The position numbers were made by a program, and so were the translations under genes. Positions 47,803 through 58,418 of a stretch of DNA of 64,000 bases are shown here, one piece after another. The notes beneath the pieces were generated by a model. The model had not been told where the DNA came from. It saw nothing but the letters and a program-made list of their open reading frames with translations, and did not search any database. Source of the stretch: Sclerotiophoma versabilis (Eukaryota > Ascomycota > Dothideomycetes > Pleosporales > Didymellaceae); assembly GCA_012274445.1 (NCBI GenBank), contig JAAROD010000095.1, positions 1,116,001-1,180,000 on the forward strand, given 5' to 3'. Position 1 is the stretch's first letter, and each line of letters begins with the position of its first letter.

Positions 47803-48694
47803 CTAAAGCTCTCGAACGTACTGCTTCCTCAACCTGGTGGGGTTGGCGGCCTCCCAGTCGGTGAGGTTCATTACTTGGACGCCTACACCGAGATCAGTTA
47901 TACATCCGGTTCCTGTCTCCAGCCAAACAAGCACTTACCCCAACCCTCTAGCTCCACGATAGCTGCCGCCTTTACCTCCGCCGAGAAAGACTCCGTAGCA
48001 TCTTCGATGAGTATGACCTCATATCCTAGCTTGATACCGTCGATGGATGTCCCACGAACGCATGCATTGGTGATGAGACCAGTGACAATCAAAGTTTCGA
48101 TACCGTGAAGCGTCAACTCCGAGTTCAAAGTCGTGAACTGATGATACTGGTTGTCTGCAAAGGCCGAGTAAGAGTCGACAGAGTGGTTCTGCGCTTTCTT
48201 GATATAGTTCACCGTTGTGCGATACCCTTCAAGGTATTGCAGTCGCGTCTTTACGCCATCTTCGATCTCAGCGCCCCATGTTCCTGGGATGCAGTGGTCC
48301 GCGTAGACGCCCTGAGTCTCTTGTTTCAGCGGGTTGTCGAGGAACGTGATATTGACGGCATCACCAGGCTCAGCACCTGGGTGCGTAGAAGCAAAAGAGA
48401 CATGGCCTTCAGGATGCCAGTCTTGCGATGCGGCGATGAACGGCCATTGGTGATCGTCAAGTAGGTCATAGACTTTTGGCAAAATTGCGGACGCACGAGG
48501 GCTACCGAGCGAGCCGTTGATGAAATCGTTCTGGATGTCGATCAGGAGCAGCGCGGTATGCTTGTGCAGCTTGCTGGAAAACTTCAAACGTCATCGTTAG
48601 TAGGGTGTAAAGTTGAAAGCGAGTGTGCACTGACAGGGACCGCCCCCACTGCTGCCGTTAGGACAATCGTAATCGTAAGCAAAGAACTCAACAT
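47803..48694 (-). CDS. Secreted nicotinamidase/isochorismatase-like cysteine hydrolase
   Basis: Exons 48694-48635, 48569-47939 and 47882-47803 give 256 residues. Exon 1 is a 20-residue signal peptide (MLSSLLTITIVLTAAVGAVP); it joins across a 65-bp intron (GTCAGT donor, CTAAC branch, CAAG acceptor) to LHKHTALLLIDIQNDF. The family triad is visible: Asp in DIQNDF, Lys in YIKKAQN, Cys in ITNACVRG. DWHPEGH supplies the metal-binding Asp-x-His and second His of nicotinamidases, and GSLGSP follows the first motif. Pnc1-type nicotinamidases are normally intracellular, so the leader is unusual. The substrate could be nicotinamide or another amide; isochorismatase activity is less likely because those enzymes lack the metal site. 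There is no in-frame ATG before the catalytic aspartate other than in exon 1, which supports the splice model. Confidence 0.85.
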
Positions 48695-49150
48695 GATGAA
48701 TATGACTGTAATCACGCAAATGTGGCTCTACCCAGAAAAAAGATACAGCAGAACTTATAGAGGCTACGAGGCTACAAGGCTGAAGCTCATGAGAACATAT
48801 TCGGCAAAAGTGGAGTGCATGTACGTGGAACAGATAACGCTAACGACAACAGGCTAGGACAAACAGATACACAGCTCTCCCATTCGTCGGACTCATGTAC
48901 AATCAATTGCTAAAGCTATCTACGTTCTCTGAAGACGGCCCCAGAGGTCCTTCTCGTAGTCTCGATGACAAAAACAAACTTTACAAAGCATCTCAGACCT
49001 CCAGATCATCACTCGTCAACCACCACCAACTTACAAGATCCAGCACATCAACCATTCTCTCACAAACAGAACAACCATAGATCATTGTGCCAAAAGCATC
49101 CTTCATCCTCAACTTAATATCCACAGAACGCCTTTTCTTCTACATCACCC
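48695..49150. other. Intergenic
   Basis: About 455 bp. CT/CA-rich in the right half, where it flanks the 3' end of the next gene. No gene or repeat is seen. Confidence 0.5.
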
Positions 49151-49925
49151 TCACCACACCCTCCTTGGCAAGCTCATCCCCTTCCTCCCTGTCTCGACCT
49201 CCCAAACCTCCTCCTCCCCAACGAGCACCCCACTCTTCCCCTCCATCACAGCATCCTCCCTACTCAGCGCGCTCCCAGAATCCGTCCTCTGACTCCCCTC
49301 GACCGCCCCCCTCAACGCCCTCTCCCTCCTCTTCCCCAAAACACAGTATCGCAGCACTGCACACGCAACAAGCACAAGGCCCACAACAACACCAATGCAC
49401 ACGCCCGCAACCGCAGCAGGAGAAAGATACGACACCTCGGGTGAATTCGAAGCCGACGGTGCAGCAGGAACAGCAGGTGCGAATGTTGTAGTTGGTTGAA
49501 ACGTATTCTCAACCCTGTTCCCAACCCCGCTTTCGATCTCGTTCCCCATCTCGTTCACGGTTGTAGGTGCAGACGACGTGTCGAGTATGAGACTGGGCTG
49601 TGGGTTGCTCGATCTCTCGATGAGAGGGGACTACCGTGGCTAGTTAGGTATGGAAGCTTGAGATTAGTAGGAGTAATCGCGTGGAACTACGTACCAGGGT
49701 TTGCATTTCGTAGCTTTCGTCTGGTGCGGTCTTGATACCGTATGCGGTCCAGATGTTGTTAGGGATAAGCATGATGGATGGGAAGTATGTGGTGAGTCTG
49801 GGGCGTATGGTAGCGGTAAGGTTACTTGATGACAGGCCAAAGAGACGCTGTCGAGGAGGGTAAAACGACGAGAAATATAGAGATGATGGATGGATATATG
49901 CACGGTCGTGGAGGCTGGAAAACAA
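49151..49925 (-). CDS. Single-pass membrane protein of unknown function
   Basis: Exons 49925-49695 and 49630-49151 with a 64-bp intron (GTACGT...GGTAG) give up to 236 residues; the start is uncertain and could be the later ATG opening MLIPNNIW. A polar N-terminal part contains FPSIMLIPNNIWTAYGI and DESYEMQTL, then a serine/proline/alanine-rich linker, one clear membrane helix (AAVAGVCIGVVVGLVLVACA) and a basic-then-acidic cytosolic tail (LGKRRERALR). The layout resembles fungal wall-sensor-like or mid2-like proteins, but no cysteine-rich sensor domain is present and I do not recognise the family. No obvious signal peptide is seen in the predicted first exon, so another 5' exon may exist. Confidence 0.55.
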
Positions 49926-50349
49926 ACAAACTCGAACCGTCTTGCATTGGGTAGTGCAGACGCCTGCCGTGTACCGATACTAAGTTCTGGATGGCTCAGA
50001 GCGACAGACTGTTTTTGCATAATCGCTCCACTTATGAAAGTGAAGGGATGTTTTGCAACAAACTTTCACAAAATACAACAGAGACTTGCCAGAACTCTGC
50101 GAGTACTTCAAGTCATTAGAAGTTACAAGTCATCTTCGACTCGTCTTTGGTGTTGATGTTTCGATAGTCATGAAACACAACGCCCCCTCTATCGCACGTA
50201 CTATACCTGCGGTGTGACCTCACCATGCAGCAGGAACAAAAGCAACAACCGTCTTGCCTAGCGACGAGGATCAACAAACAACGGCCCAACCCCACTCATC
50301 CCAACACTAATGACTTTGTATCAAGCTCCCCAGCCCATGTCCAATATGA
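49926..50349. other. Intergenic
   Basis: About 425 bp, moderately AT-rich near 50040-50160. No supportable gene, RNA or repeat. Confidence 0.5.
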
Positions 50350-51033
50350 TCAAGCTGCAGCCAAAAGTGCGCTTGTGTTTGACAATGTCGAAGGGTGTGC
50401 CTCAATCACTAGCTCCTTCTGGTTGCTCATCATACCATGCAGATTGCAGCGCAAACCGTCAAAAGGCGGGCCTAACAGGCATGTAAGGTAGCTCGTGGGT
50501 TCTTTCGGATCGTTCGCAGTGATTGCGATTTCGCCCATGGTTATAGTCTGCTGCCCTCTGCGACCAGCCTGAATTAGCATACTATGCTGTTTGCAGATAC
50601 GATACAAATGGCACTCACGCAATTCTACCCACCCTGAAGACCTGCAGCACAAAACTAAGTTCCTTCCTTCTCGGTCCCAGTGCTGTGTATTCGTTAGTCC
50701 TAAACCTCACTCTGCCTCCCTCGCCGGTGCAAGCCGTGAGGGCGTCTGGCAGCGTGCCGTTCGCGAATTCGGTATGGCAGCGCACGTTCTGGTTCGACAT
50801 GTTGATGTCGAAGTCGATCGTGAGGAGTATTGGGTGCCTTCAGGCCATTCACCTCCGCCAGGTAAACCGGAATGGCGGGTCATCATGTGTAGCTGCATGC
50901 TTGGTATGCTCCATTGTTCAGCGGCGGTGCTAGCCAGGATGGGGAAGGCCCCGGAGGTTGGGAGGGCCATGATTGACGCGATGAGGAAGGCAAGCGCGAA
51001 CGCTATGAGAGGTGAGAATAGCATTGTGTTCAT
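50350..51033 (-). pseudogene. Small secreted protein gene, frame apparently broken
   Basis: A strong signal peptide starts at ATG 51033 (LIAFALAFLIASIMALP). Farther down a different frame carries a coherent cysteine-containing domain (TIDFDINMSNQNVRCHTEF at about 50790-50850, then VLQVFRVGRIA), which joins cleanly across a 61-bp intron (50618-50558, GTGAGT...GCAG) to a last exon ending at 50350 (ITANDPKEPTSYLTCLLG). The two parts are out of register: the second frame has two TGA codons near 50855-50870, and no intron of normal size reconciles them. The build (leader plus ~150-residue domain with few cysteines) recalls small secreted, Alt a 1-like (AA1-like) proteins of Pleosporales, but that link is weak. 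It could be a live gene with a mis-sequenced base. Confidence 0.5.
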
Positions 51034-51617
51034 TCTCCTGGTCAGTAATCAATAACTGTGATTATGGAAGTGAGTTGATGATAGTGTCGAACGTCGAGGT
51101 AAGAGAAAGAGGAGGCTATGATATACAAAAAGCAGGGTCGAGCTGGACCTGCCGTGCATCTTGGGAAGGTGGCAGCGATGCAACAGCGGGAAGTATAACT
51201 CTGCGATGTTGTAAACCGCTTCTATCGATTGGGTAGGTATTGGTCGCTCTTACAAGCTTTTCTTTGAGTTGTTTTCTTCTGTGTCACCATCGTCAGTAAT
51301 TGGGGGTGGGGGTACAAAACGTTGGAGCTGTGGTATGCAGCAACAGGCAGGATGGGAGAGCCTTGTGTGGACCGCAGGGACCGAAATGATGGCCCCCTAG
51401 CAAGCTTGTTCTTCGATATTGTGTGCGTTACCTATAGGTAGCACTGCTAAGTTTAGCAAAGCGATGTTGATGTCGCAAGAGTAGTCGTACAAATGGCGCT
51501 ATGCCCTATCGCTGTCCAAAACGCCCTAACTTGGTATCTGTACCCACGAGAAATGCAGAAATAGCCTCCCAACCGATAACGCCCTCACCAAACACCGAAG
51601 TGTTTTAGTCCGATTGC
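51034..51617. other. Intergenic
   Basis: 584 bp; promoter side of the secreted-protein locus and 3' flank of SMC5. No gene or repeat is seen. Confidence 0.5.
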
Positions 51618-54600
51618 TTAGGCAGCAGCACTGACACGTCCCCTAACCGCAAGCGCAACCTTCGCCATGTCCGTGAGGTCCCACTCATCCTTGGTTGACG
51701 TACTCTTTGGAACGTGTTCACCGCTGTTGATGACATGGACCTTCATTTTGGGATGGAATTTCAAGCCTGTCAACAGCTTTGGTGTGATGAGGAAGTATTG
51801 GCTGGTACGCTCTTGGCAGGCAATGTCGACCATTCGCTCGTGCACCATACGCTCATTACGCGGATCCATACCTTGATTGATCTCGTCGACAACACGGAAC
51901 GGTGCCTGCGCAAGGTCTTGGAGAGCCATGAGGTAGAAGATTGTCGATACAGCGCGCTCACCGCCAGACTGACGATTAGCGTTCAGGATAGACATGGACT
52001 CGCCCTCACTAAACGGATGTTAGTGTTGCCAAATGCGAAATATTTTAATAAACTTGCCGGAAGCGGACGGAAATCTGGATCGACCAGGCATTGAAGTCGT
52101 CCTCGTCCTTGTAAGTCGATACCTCACCAGCGCAGCCAATTTGCTCGAAGTTGTGGGCGAACGCAGCACTGATTTTCTCAACGAGTGCATCCAGTTGCTC
52201 CACGAAAGGGCCCTTGATCTCTGCAATCTTGCTTTGCGCTTCTTCCAGAGCTGCGACATGGTTCTCTAACGAATCTCGGGTCTTTCGAATCTGTACTTCG
52301 CGGTTCTCGTAGGTCTTGACAACTGAACCGTCTCCTGCAGACATCATCTCGAGCCTAGCGTTGACTGATTGAATCTCATCTTCCAGCTCGGTGACAGTTT
52401 CGAGATCCTTGTAAGATACAATGACCTGATTTTCCTCTTCCGTGCAGCTGTTGACCATCGCTTGAGCTTCTCGATGTTCTCTTCGGATATTCTCTTTCAT
52501 GTTGTTTTTAGCGGTTGTCAGCTGCTCAAACTGTACCTGTCTTGCCCGGAGGCGCTCAAGAACTAAATTGTTCTCCTTCTCGAACGCTCGAACTTCTGAT
52601 GCTGCTTCAATCAGACGAATTTCAGCTTCGACGACGGTCTCGTAGAGGCGACGGAACTCAGTCACGGATTTCTACTATGGTCAGCAATGGCGTGGGCACA
52701 GAAAGAAGGCTCCATACAGCGTATTCGAGCGTGAGATTAGCAACGTTCAGTGAGCATTGTCGTGATTGGGCCTTAATCTCTCGGATGCGATTGCTCGTTT
52801 GCGCATTCAGATCAAGATACTGCTGTAGCTCGGCTCTATTCTGGTCTTGGTGCTGTCAGTAATGATCACGGAACAAGGCTATACATGCATATACGTACCG
52901 ATCATGCGAGGAAGAGCCTCCCACTCCGCCCTAGCTTTCTTGATAGCATTTTCCTCTTTCAAGATCTCGTCCTACAAAGATTAGCACTGCTAATTAAATT
53001 CGATGCATAAGACACACTCTTTGTTCTCTAACTGCCTTGCCTTCCTCTGCGAGTTTCTGAACTTCGGCCTTCGCTGTATTATGCTCATTTACCATCTCGT
53101 TACCTTCTCGATCCAGATTGCGTAGCTGTTCATCGAGTTGCGACTTTTCGTCTGAGTTGACAGGCTGGTCTGCAAAGAATTGTGCTCGCTTGAGGTGATT
53201 CACAGAGGTAGACGTTACACCGTACTCCCTTCGCGTGGTGATCTTGTACACTTCTCTGCCACTGACCCATGCCTGGATTGGACTGCTCGATGCAGCTGCG
53301 TGCTGTTGATCGGTGATGGGTTTTGTAGCAAAAGCAACCCTATTAAGTCTTACGTTGTCGCAGAGCATCGCAATAACCGGGTCGGGTCCTGTGATGTAGT
53401 CGCGGAGGTAACCTTCAAAACCGAACTGCGCCAGGTTCGAGTTAGGCACGGGAGCTGAAAAGGCAGATAGTGGCTTTGGTGATGTCCTGAGGTAGATGCC
53501 ATGTAACCCAAGCCTATCCTTATGTGTCATCTCATGAAGCAGGAGCCTCTGGTCGTCGTTGTTCGTGCAAGTGATAGCGACGGCATCACCTAATCTCATC
53601 TGGCTCTCTACAGCATCCGCATATTTGGGGTCTGTCAGCGAACATGTCAATATTGGAGGTCCATAAACTTCGCCCTTGAGAGACAATTGCCCCTTATGCT
53701 CCTCAAACCACGCCCAGGCCTTGGCTGTTTCCGGAGAGATCCTCTGGAGTAGACTAGTTTGTTTGCCGCTTTGTGTGTCGAGACGCTCGCGTTGGCTCTT
53801 CACCGCAGTCCTCTGAGCCCTAAAGTCTTGGATTCGAGCTTGAATGGATGACATGGTATTCCTCAGCTCGCCTATTCGGCGCTCGGCCGAGGACATCTCT
53901 TGACGTAACTCCTCCTTTCGTTGGCGATATGCCTCTTGATTGTAGTCGACAGGCTGTTCCTGCCGCTTTCGCTCGAGGTCTGTAATCTTCTTGGTGAGGC
54001 GAGCAACGTCCTGTTGGCGACCTTGTTTAGATCGCATCTCGCCAGTAATCTGATCCTGGAGTTCCGAAATGGTCTTGTTCGCAGTGCTGATCGCCTGGGC
54101 CTTCCTTTCTGCCTGCTGCTTGACCATGTTCATCATTTGCCTGCGTCGCTGGACAACTTGATTGACTTGATCGTGATAGGCCTTTGCAACCACTTCAGCT
54201 TGCTTGATAGGCTCAACTTCCTCATTAAGCTGAGCTAACTCTTCCTTTGCTGCTTCCCAATCCTGTTTCACTCGTTCGAACTCGATTTTGTGTATTCTTA
54301 ACTGGATAATCGGTCGAACTTTCTCGAGAGCTGCTGCTTTGAAAGCAAGCTCTTGGCGCTGGTTCCATCTCTCGACGTCACCTCGTGTGGTGTTCTGCAG
54401 CGCTTCGAGTTTCTTGAGATGTTCTTCGTCGGTATGCCGCTTGACCTCAAGCTCCTTCTCTTGATCACGCAGGATCTTAAGTTGATCGTGCCACTCGCTT
54501 ATATATGCAGGAGCTGCAGCACCAAGAGTCGCTCGCAGTCGCTCCGTGTCTTTCATCTTAGCGAACTCGACGACTCGGTCTTGGGGCAAGAATTGGCACA

Positions 54601-55186
54601 GGTTATCAATCTGGATCGAAAAGCGCTTGCACATCTCCATGACAGCACTCTTGGTCGAGTGCTTTCCGTTGATGAAAAAGACCGTCTTGTTGTCCTCCTT
54701 GCGCAGAATACGTGTGACTACTGGGTTTGCCCGCTCGCCCTCCGCTTTGGCCAGCTCGATCTCGATCTCAGCTTCGGTCGCGCCATGCTTAACGAATGCA
54801 CTCAATTCCTTTGCTCTTCCCAGGTGCTCTGATGACCATCCAAGGCCCAGGCAAATTGCACAGACAAGCGTGCTCTTTCCTGTTCCGTTTGGACCGATAA
54901 TCATGTTCAAGCTGGGCCCCAGGTGAAACTCGGCGGCAGTGTATGTGACGAAGTTCTTGAGTTTGACCCGTACGATCGAACCAGGTTGGAAGATATCATC
55001 GTTGTGCGCATCGTTGGCTTGACGATCGCGGCCGCGGTTCGTAGGAGCGGGACTATCGGACGCGTCGCGAGTATAGCGAGCGCGTTTACCGTTGACGGAT
55101 ACGGGTGTCGGAAGGTCTGAGTCGGAGGAGTCCTCGGGTGCTTCTGGCGAAGGGCGCTTCCGCCTATTCCGGACGAGGCCCGGCAT
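51618..55186 (-). CDS. SMC5: Structural maintenance of chromosomes protein 5
   Basis: Core ATPase of the Smc5/6 complex, which acts in DNA repair, replication-fork stability and rDNA segregation. Exons 55186-53018, 52971-52899, 52845-52718, 52671-52058 and 52008-51618 give 1124 residues, the usual size. Walker A is GPNGTGKST, followed by LCQFLPQDRVVEFAKM, characteristic of Smc5. Two long coiled coils flank a hinge (about LTDPKYADAVESQMRLGDAV), and the C-terminal lobe has the ABC signature QSGGERAVST and Walker B FRVVDEINQGMD. Introns 1-3 are GT-AG; intron 4 (52057-52009) starts GCAAGT, a GC-AG intron, and splicing it gives SVRFREGESMSILNANRQSG. The N-terminal tail is disordered and basic (RNRRKR). 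Confidence 0.97.
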
Positions 55187-55609
55187 CGTCGCGGTGGGTG
55201 AATGTGGGGTAGAAAGTGGAGGGTCCGTTGTGTTTCTGGATGGTGCTTCGTGATTGGTTTCGCGCTAAAACAGCTTGCACGTGATAGCGCGAAGGCGCGC
55301 CAAAGTGGAAGGTGCGGGGACTTAGAAGTGAGCGACGAGGTAAGAATACTGGGTATCGTATTGATTCCTTGTTCACTTCGAGTTCTACTAATACAAGGTA
55401 GCCTCCCCAGGGAATGCATACCGAACCACCACCCATGCCCAACTCGTTAGACACAGCAACGCCAAATCCGAACGCAGTAGTACCATGATACTGAACCAAT
55501 CCCTCATCCGTTTGACTCGTTACGCGACCCATCGTCAAATGTCGTATGCTTCAAATGTTGCCTAGCTAGGCGTAGAATGGTAAACGCGAGATAGTAACCG
55601 TGACCAGCA
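55187..55609. promoter_or_regulatory. SMC5 promoter with E2F/SBF-like and CCAAT sites
   Basis: TTTCGCGC at 55258-55265 (GCGCGAAA on the gene strand) fits E2F/SBF-type G1/S elements, about 75 bp upstream of the SMC5 start. An inverted CCAAT (ATTGG) lies at 55253-55257, and TAGCGCGAA repeats at about 55285. This fits S-phase expression, as expected for a chromosome-maintenance gene. No gene is present. Confidence 0.5.
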
Positions 55610-57724
55610 CTAGAAAATCGTCCCAAAGTTCTCGTTGACCGCGCTGAGAGGTTTTCTTGGACTGGTAGGGTTACCGCTGTCATCGGCTGTCTTCTTGTGA
55701 CGGAAAGTGACTGTTTACGGTTATTGATGAACGATATGGGGAGAATAGCATGCACTTACATCCCACGAAGAGGCCCTTGTTCATCTTCTCATTACGATCT
55801 GCCATAGCCTCCAATGCTGCCTGCTTGTCATGGACTTCCTTGTATTTCGCCATATCGGCCTCATTGCCAAAGTCGTCGAAGTAACCTGCATCGGTGTCGC
55901 TGTCAAGCTCTGGAACGAATGGCGCCTTTTGCTCTCTCAGCTTCGCCCAATCGACTTCTGCAAAGTACTGGTGTGCATGGATCTCTGAGATGCCGCGGAA
56001 GCGAGTTGACTTCGAGGCAACAAGGCGAACGATTAGATCCCAAGTACGCTTCGACAAGAAGTACGATGGATCCTCATAAACGGGCTTGCGTAGCACCTTC
56101 TTCCACTGCTTCAAGTTCTGCCAGGTCTCATCGACGGTGGCGCCAGCGAATGGCGGGTATCCGGCTAGAGCCTCAAAGAGCATGCATCCCAAGCTCCAGT
56201 AATCGACTGTGAAGTCGTACTCTTCTCCCTTGAGAACCTCAGGTGCCATGTAGTCTGGGCTGCCAACGATACTCTTCGCATAGTTGACATCTCGTTCGCG
56301 TAAAGAACGGTAGTTGTCTCGGCGCTGAGCTGCGCTTCGTTCCTCCACCGGACGACTGAATGGCGAGACAACGTCACTTACTGACTGTAACTTGATGCGC
56401 ATGGACTCGATCTTGATGGGGGCAAGCATGCCGGCTGCCAGGCCAAAGTCGGTCAGCTTGACGTGACCGGTGCTGTCGATGAGGAAGTTCTCTGGCTTCA
56501 AGTCGCGATGAATGTACCCAAGCTGATGCAGTGAATCAACGCATGAAAACATTTCCGCAATATAGAATCGTGCGTGTCGGTTGTGTAAGACACCAGTGTT
56601 GTTCAACAATGTGCGGAAGTCGCCTCCAGGAACATACTCCTACAACGTATTAGTTTACGCCCTTGACAAAAAAAACTAGATCAAACGTACCATGGCAAGA
56701 TAGATGCTCTTCTCATCTTGAAAGGCATATAGCAGTCTGACAAGCCAGTCGCTCTTCGCTGTGGTCAGAATATCACGCTCAGTCAGAACGTGGCGGACCT
56801 CATCCAGCTTGAACAGAAGCGTCTTGCTCATGACTTTCAGAGCGCACACCTCCTTGGTGTCCTTTTTCTGAGCCAGGAACACCTGCCCATAGCCTCCCTG
56901 GCCAACTTGGGTGAGGATCTGAAAATCACCTTGCCTCAATCGAGTGCGGCGCTTGCGAAGATTGGCGCGCTCGCGGCCGAGGTACTGTGTAAGAGCTTCG
57001 TTGTATTCGGTTTCGGGCGTCTCGGGCGGTGCAGGGTTCTGTGCCTTGAACTGGTTGAGACGGTTCTGGCGGGTGTGCACATAAGTGAGAAGATCGAAAT
57101 AGTAGTCGAGAAAGTCTGGCACTGTATGAGTACTGCAGTCGAAGGCCATGGTCGATACTTACAAAGCTGGGTCACATTCGCGAGACGCTTCACCGCTGGC
57201 TTCCGCGCCTTCTCGAGTTCGTCGGGAGAGAGACGTGGTGGAGCAGGATAGTACCGTTGGGAACCCTCAGCCTCTCGCGTGCGGTATGGCTCTTGACGCG
57301 ATTGCGCGGCATGTGTGAGATAGCTGGAGTCTTTGTGCGTGCCCGGCCGTATCCCGGGTGGTGTGTTCTCCTGGTTCGACTTGCGCGTAGGGCTGCCTGC
57401 CGAGAGCGCGGTGACGTCTCCTAGGGAGTGGTCGACGTTGGCGCCAATCTTCAGCCTGCTGGGCGAGCCTGGCGTGTCTGGCTTCGGCTTGGTGGGCGAG
57501 CCCATGGTGGGGAACAGCTTCATGGCATTTTCGAAGACATGCGGCAGGTCGAACGCACCCGGTGGCTGGTGGCTTTTGCTAGGGCTGCCCTGAGGTGTCT
57601 GGCGCGGGCTGATGAAGGCCTCCTGGGAGGGGGTGCCCGGTCGGTCCATCTCACTGGAGCGAGTGTGAAGCGGCGGGGGTGGCATGGGGAGCTGGACGTT
57701 CTGTCCGCTGGTGTCTGACGCCAT
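55610..57724 (-). CDS. DBF2: Dbf2/Sid2-type NDR-family serine/threonine kinase
   Basis: Terminal kinase of the mitotic exit/septation initiation network, working with a Mob1 coactivator at spindle poles and the septum. Exons 57724-57163, 57115-56691, 56639-55760 and 55710-55610 (introns of 47, 51 and 49 bp) give 655 residues. The N-terminal 190 residues are disordered with SP/TP sites, then a Mob-binding helical region (LDYYFDLLTYVHTRQNRLNQ). Kinase motifs: GQGGYGQVF, ALKVMSK, HRDLKPEN, DFGLA, then a long insert before the activation segment AKSIVGSPDYMAPE. The hydrophobic motif GFTFRHKK is formed only after splicing the last intron. The insert and the SPDYMAPE loop are typical of NDR kinases; Dbf2 is favoured over Cot1/Orb6 by the GSPDYMAPE sequence, where Cot1-type kinases read GTPDYIAPE. 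Confidence 0.92.
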
Positions 57725-58418
57725 GTCGCTGTGTAGCTGCGCTGTGTTGACGAGCAAACACGCAGTGGCCGCGGGGAAGGAACGTCGGCGGCTCCGATCG
57801 TCGCAGCTTTGAAGAGACACAAGGCAGGCAGTGAAGCGAGCAGGCAGGAACAACTGAATCTCTGTCGAGACTGTTCAAAAGAGCAATGGCAGAACGTGAT
57901 GTTGAGGCAGAGAGTACGCGGTGATGTTGCTGCCAACCTGCCAGCTTTGTTGGTGGTTGCGGGGTGTGGTTTGTTTTGTGCTACTGCTGCTCATGGCAAC
58001 CAATGGGCATTCCATCTAGGATCTAGCTTGTCCATGGTCTCAACACGGCTCGACCACGACAACGTGCTCTGACGTCGTGTTGTTGATGCTCTCGTCGATG
58101 CAAAACACCCAGATATTATTCCAGCCTTGATTAAATATACCCCAGGTGGATCCAAGCATGCATGCCCATGACCCAGACGCCATTGCCAATCCGCCTCCAA
58201 CGCCGAGAGGGCCGCCGATAAGCTGATAGATACCAGCATGCACAACAATGATATCATAGCCCAAAACTGCCGCACCATTACACCATGGCCAAAACTAGAT
58301 GTCCCGTCACGGCACTGCCACACCTGATGCCATTCGTCCATGCGCAACCGTACATGCAGTCTTGTGCATCTTCCATCCGAGCCTCTGTTGTCAGTCTTTC
58401 CATCTCTCCACCCTCTTA
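57725..58418. other. Intergenic: kinase promoter and RING gene 3' flank
   Basis: 694 bp between two minus-strand genes. A 74-codon minus-strand frame (58040-58264) is hydrophobic and glycine-rich but lies where the RING gene's 3' UTR is expected; I do not call it a gene. Confidence 0.5.

Noticed and set aside
58040..58264. 74-codon hydrophobic, glycine-rich minus-strand frame
   Set aside because: Lies in the expected 3' UTR of the RING gene; no start context or family to support it.
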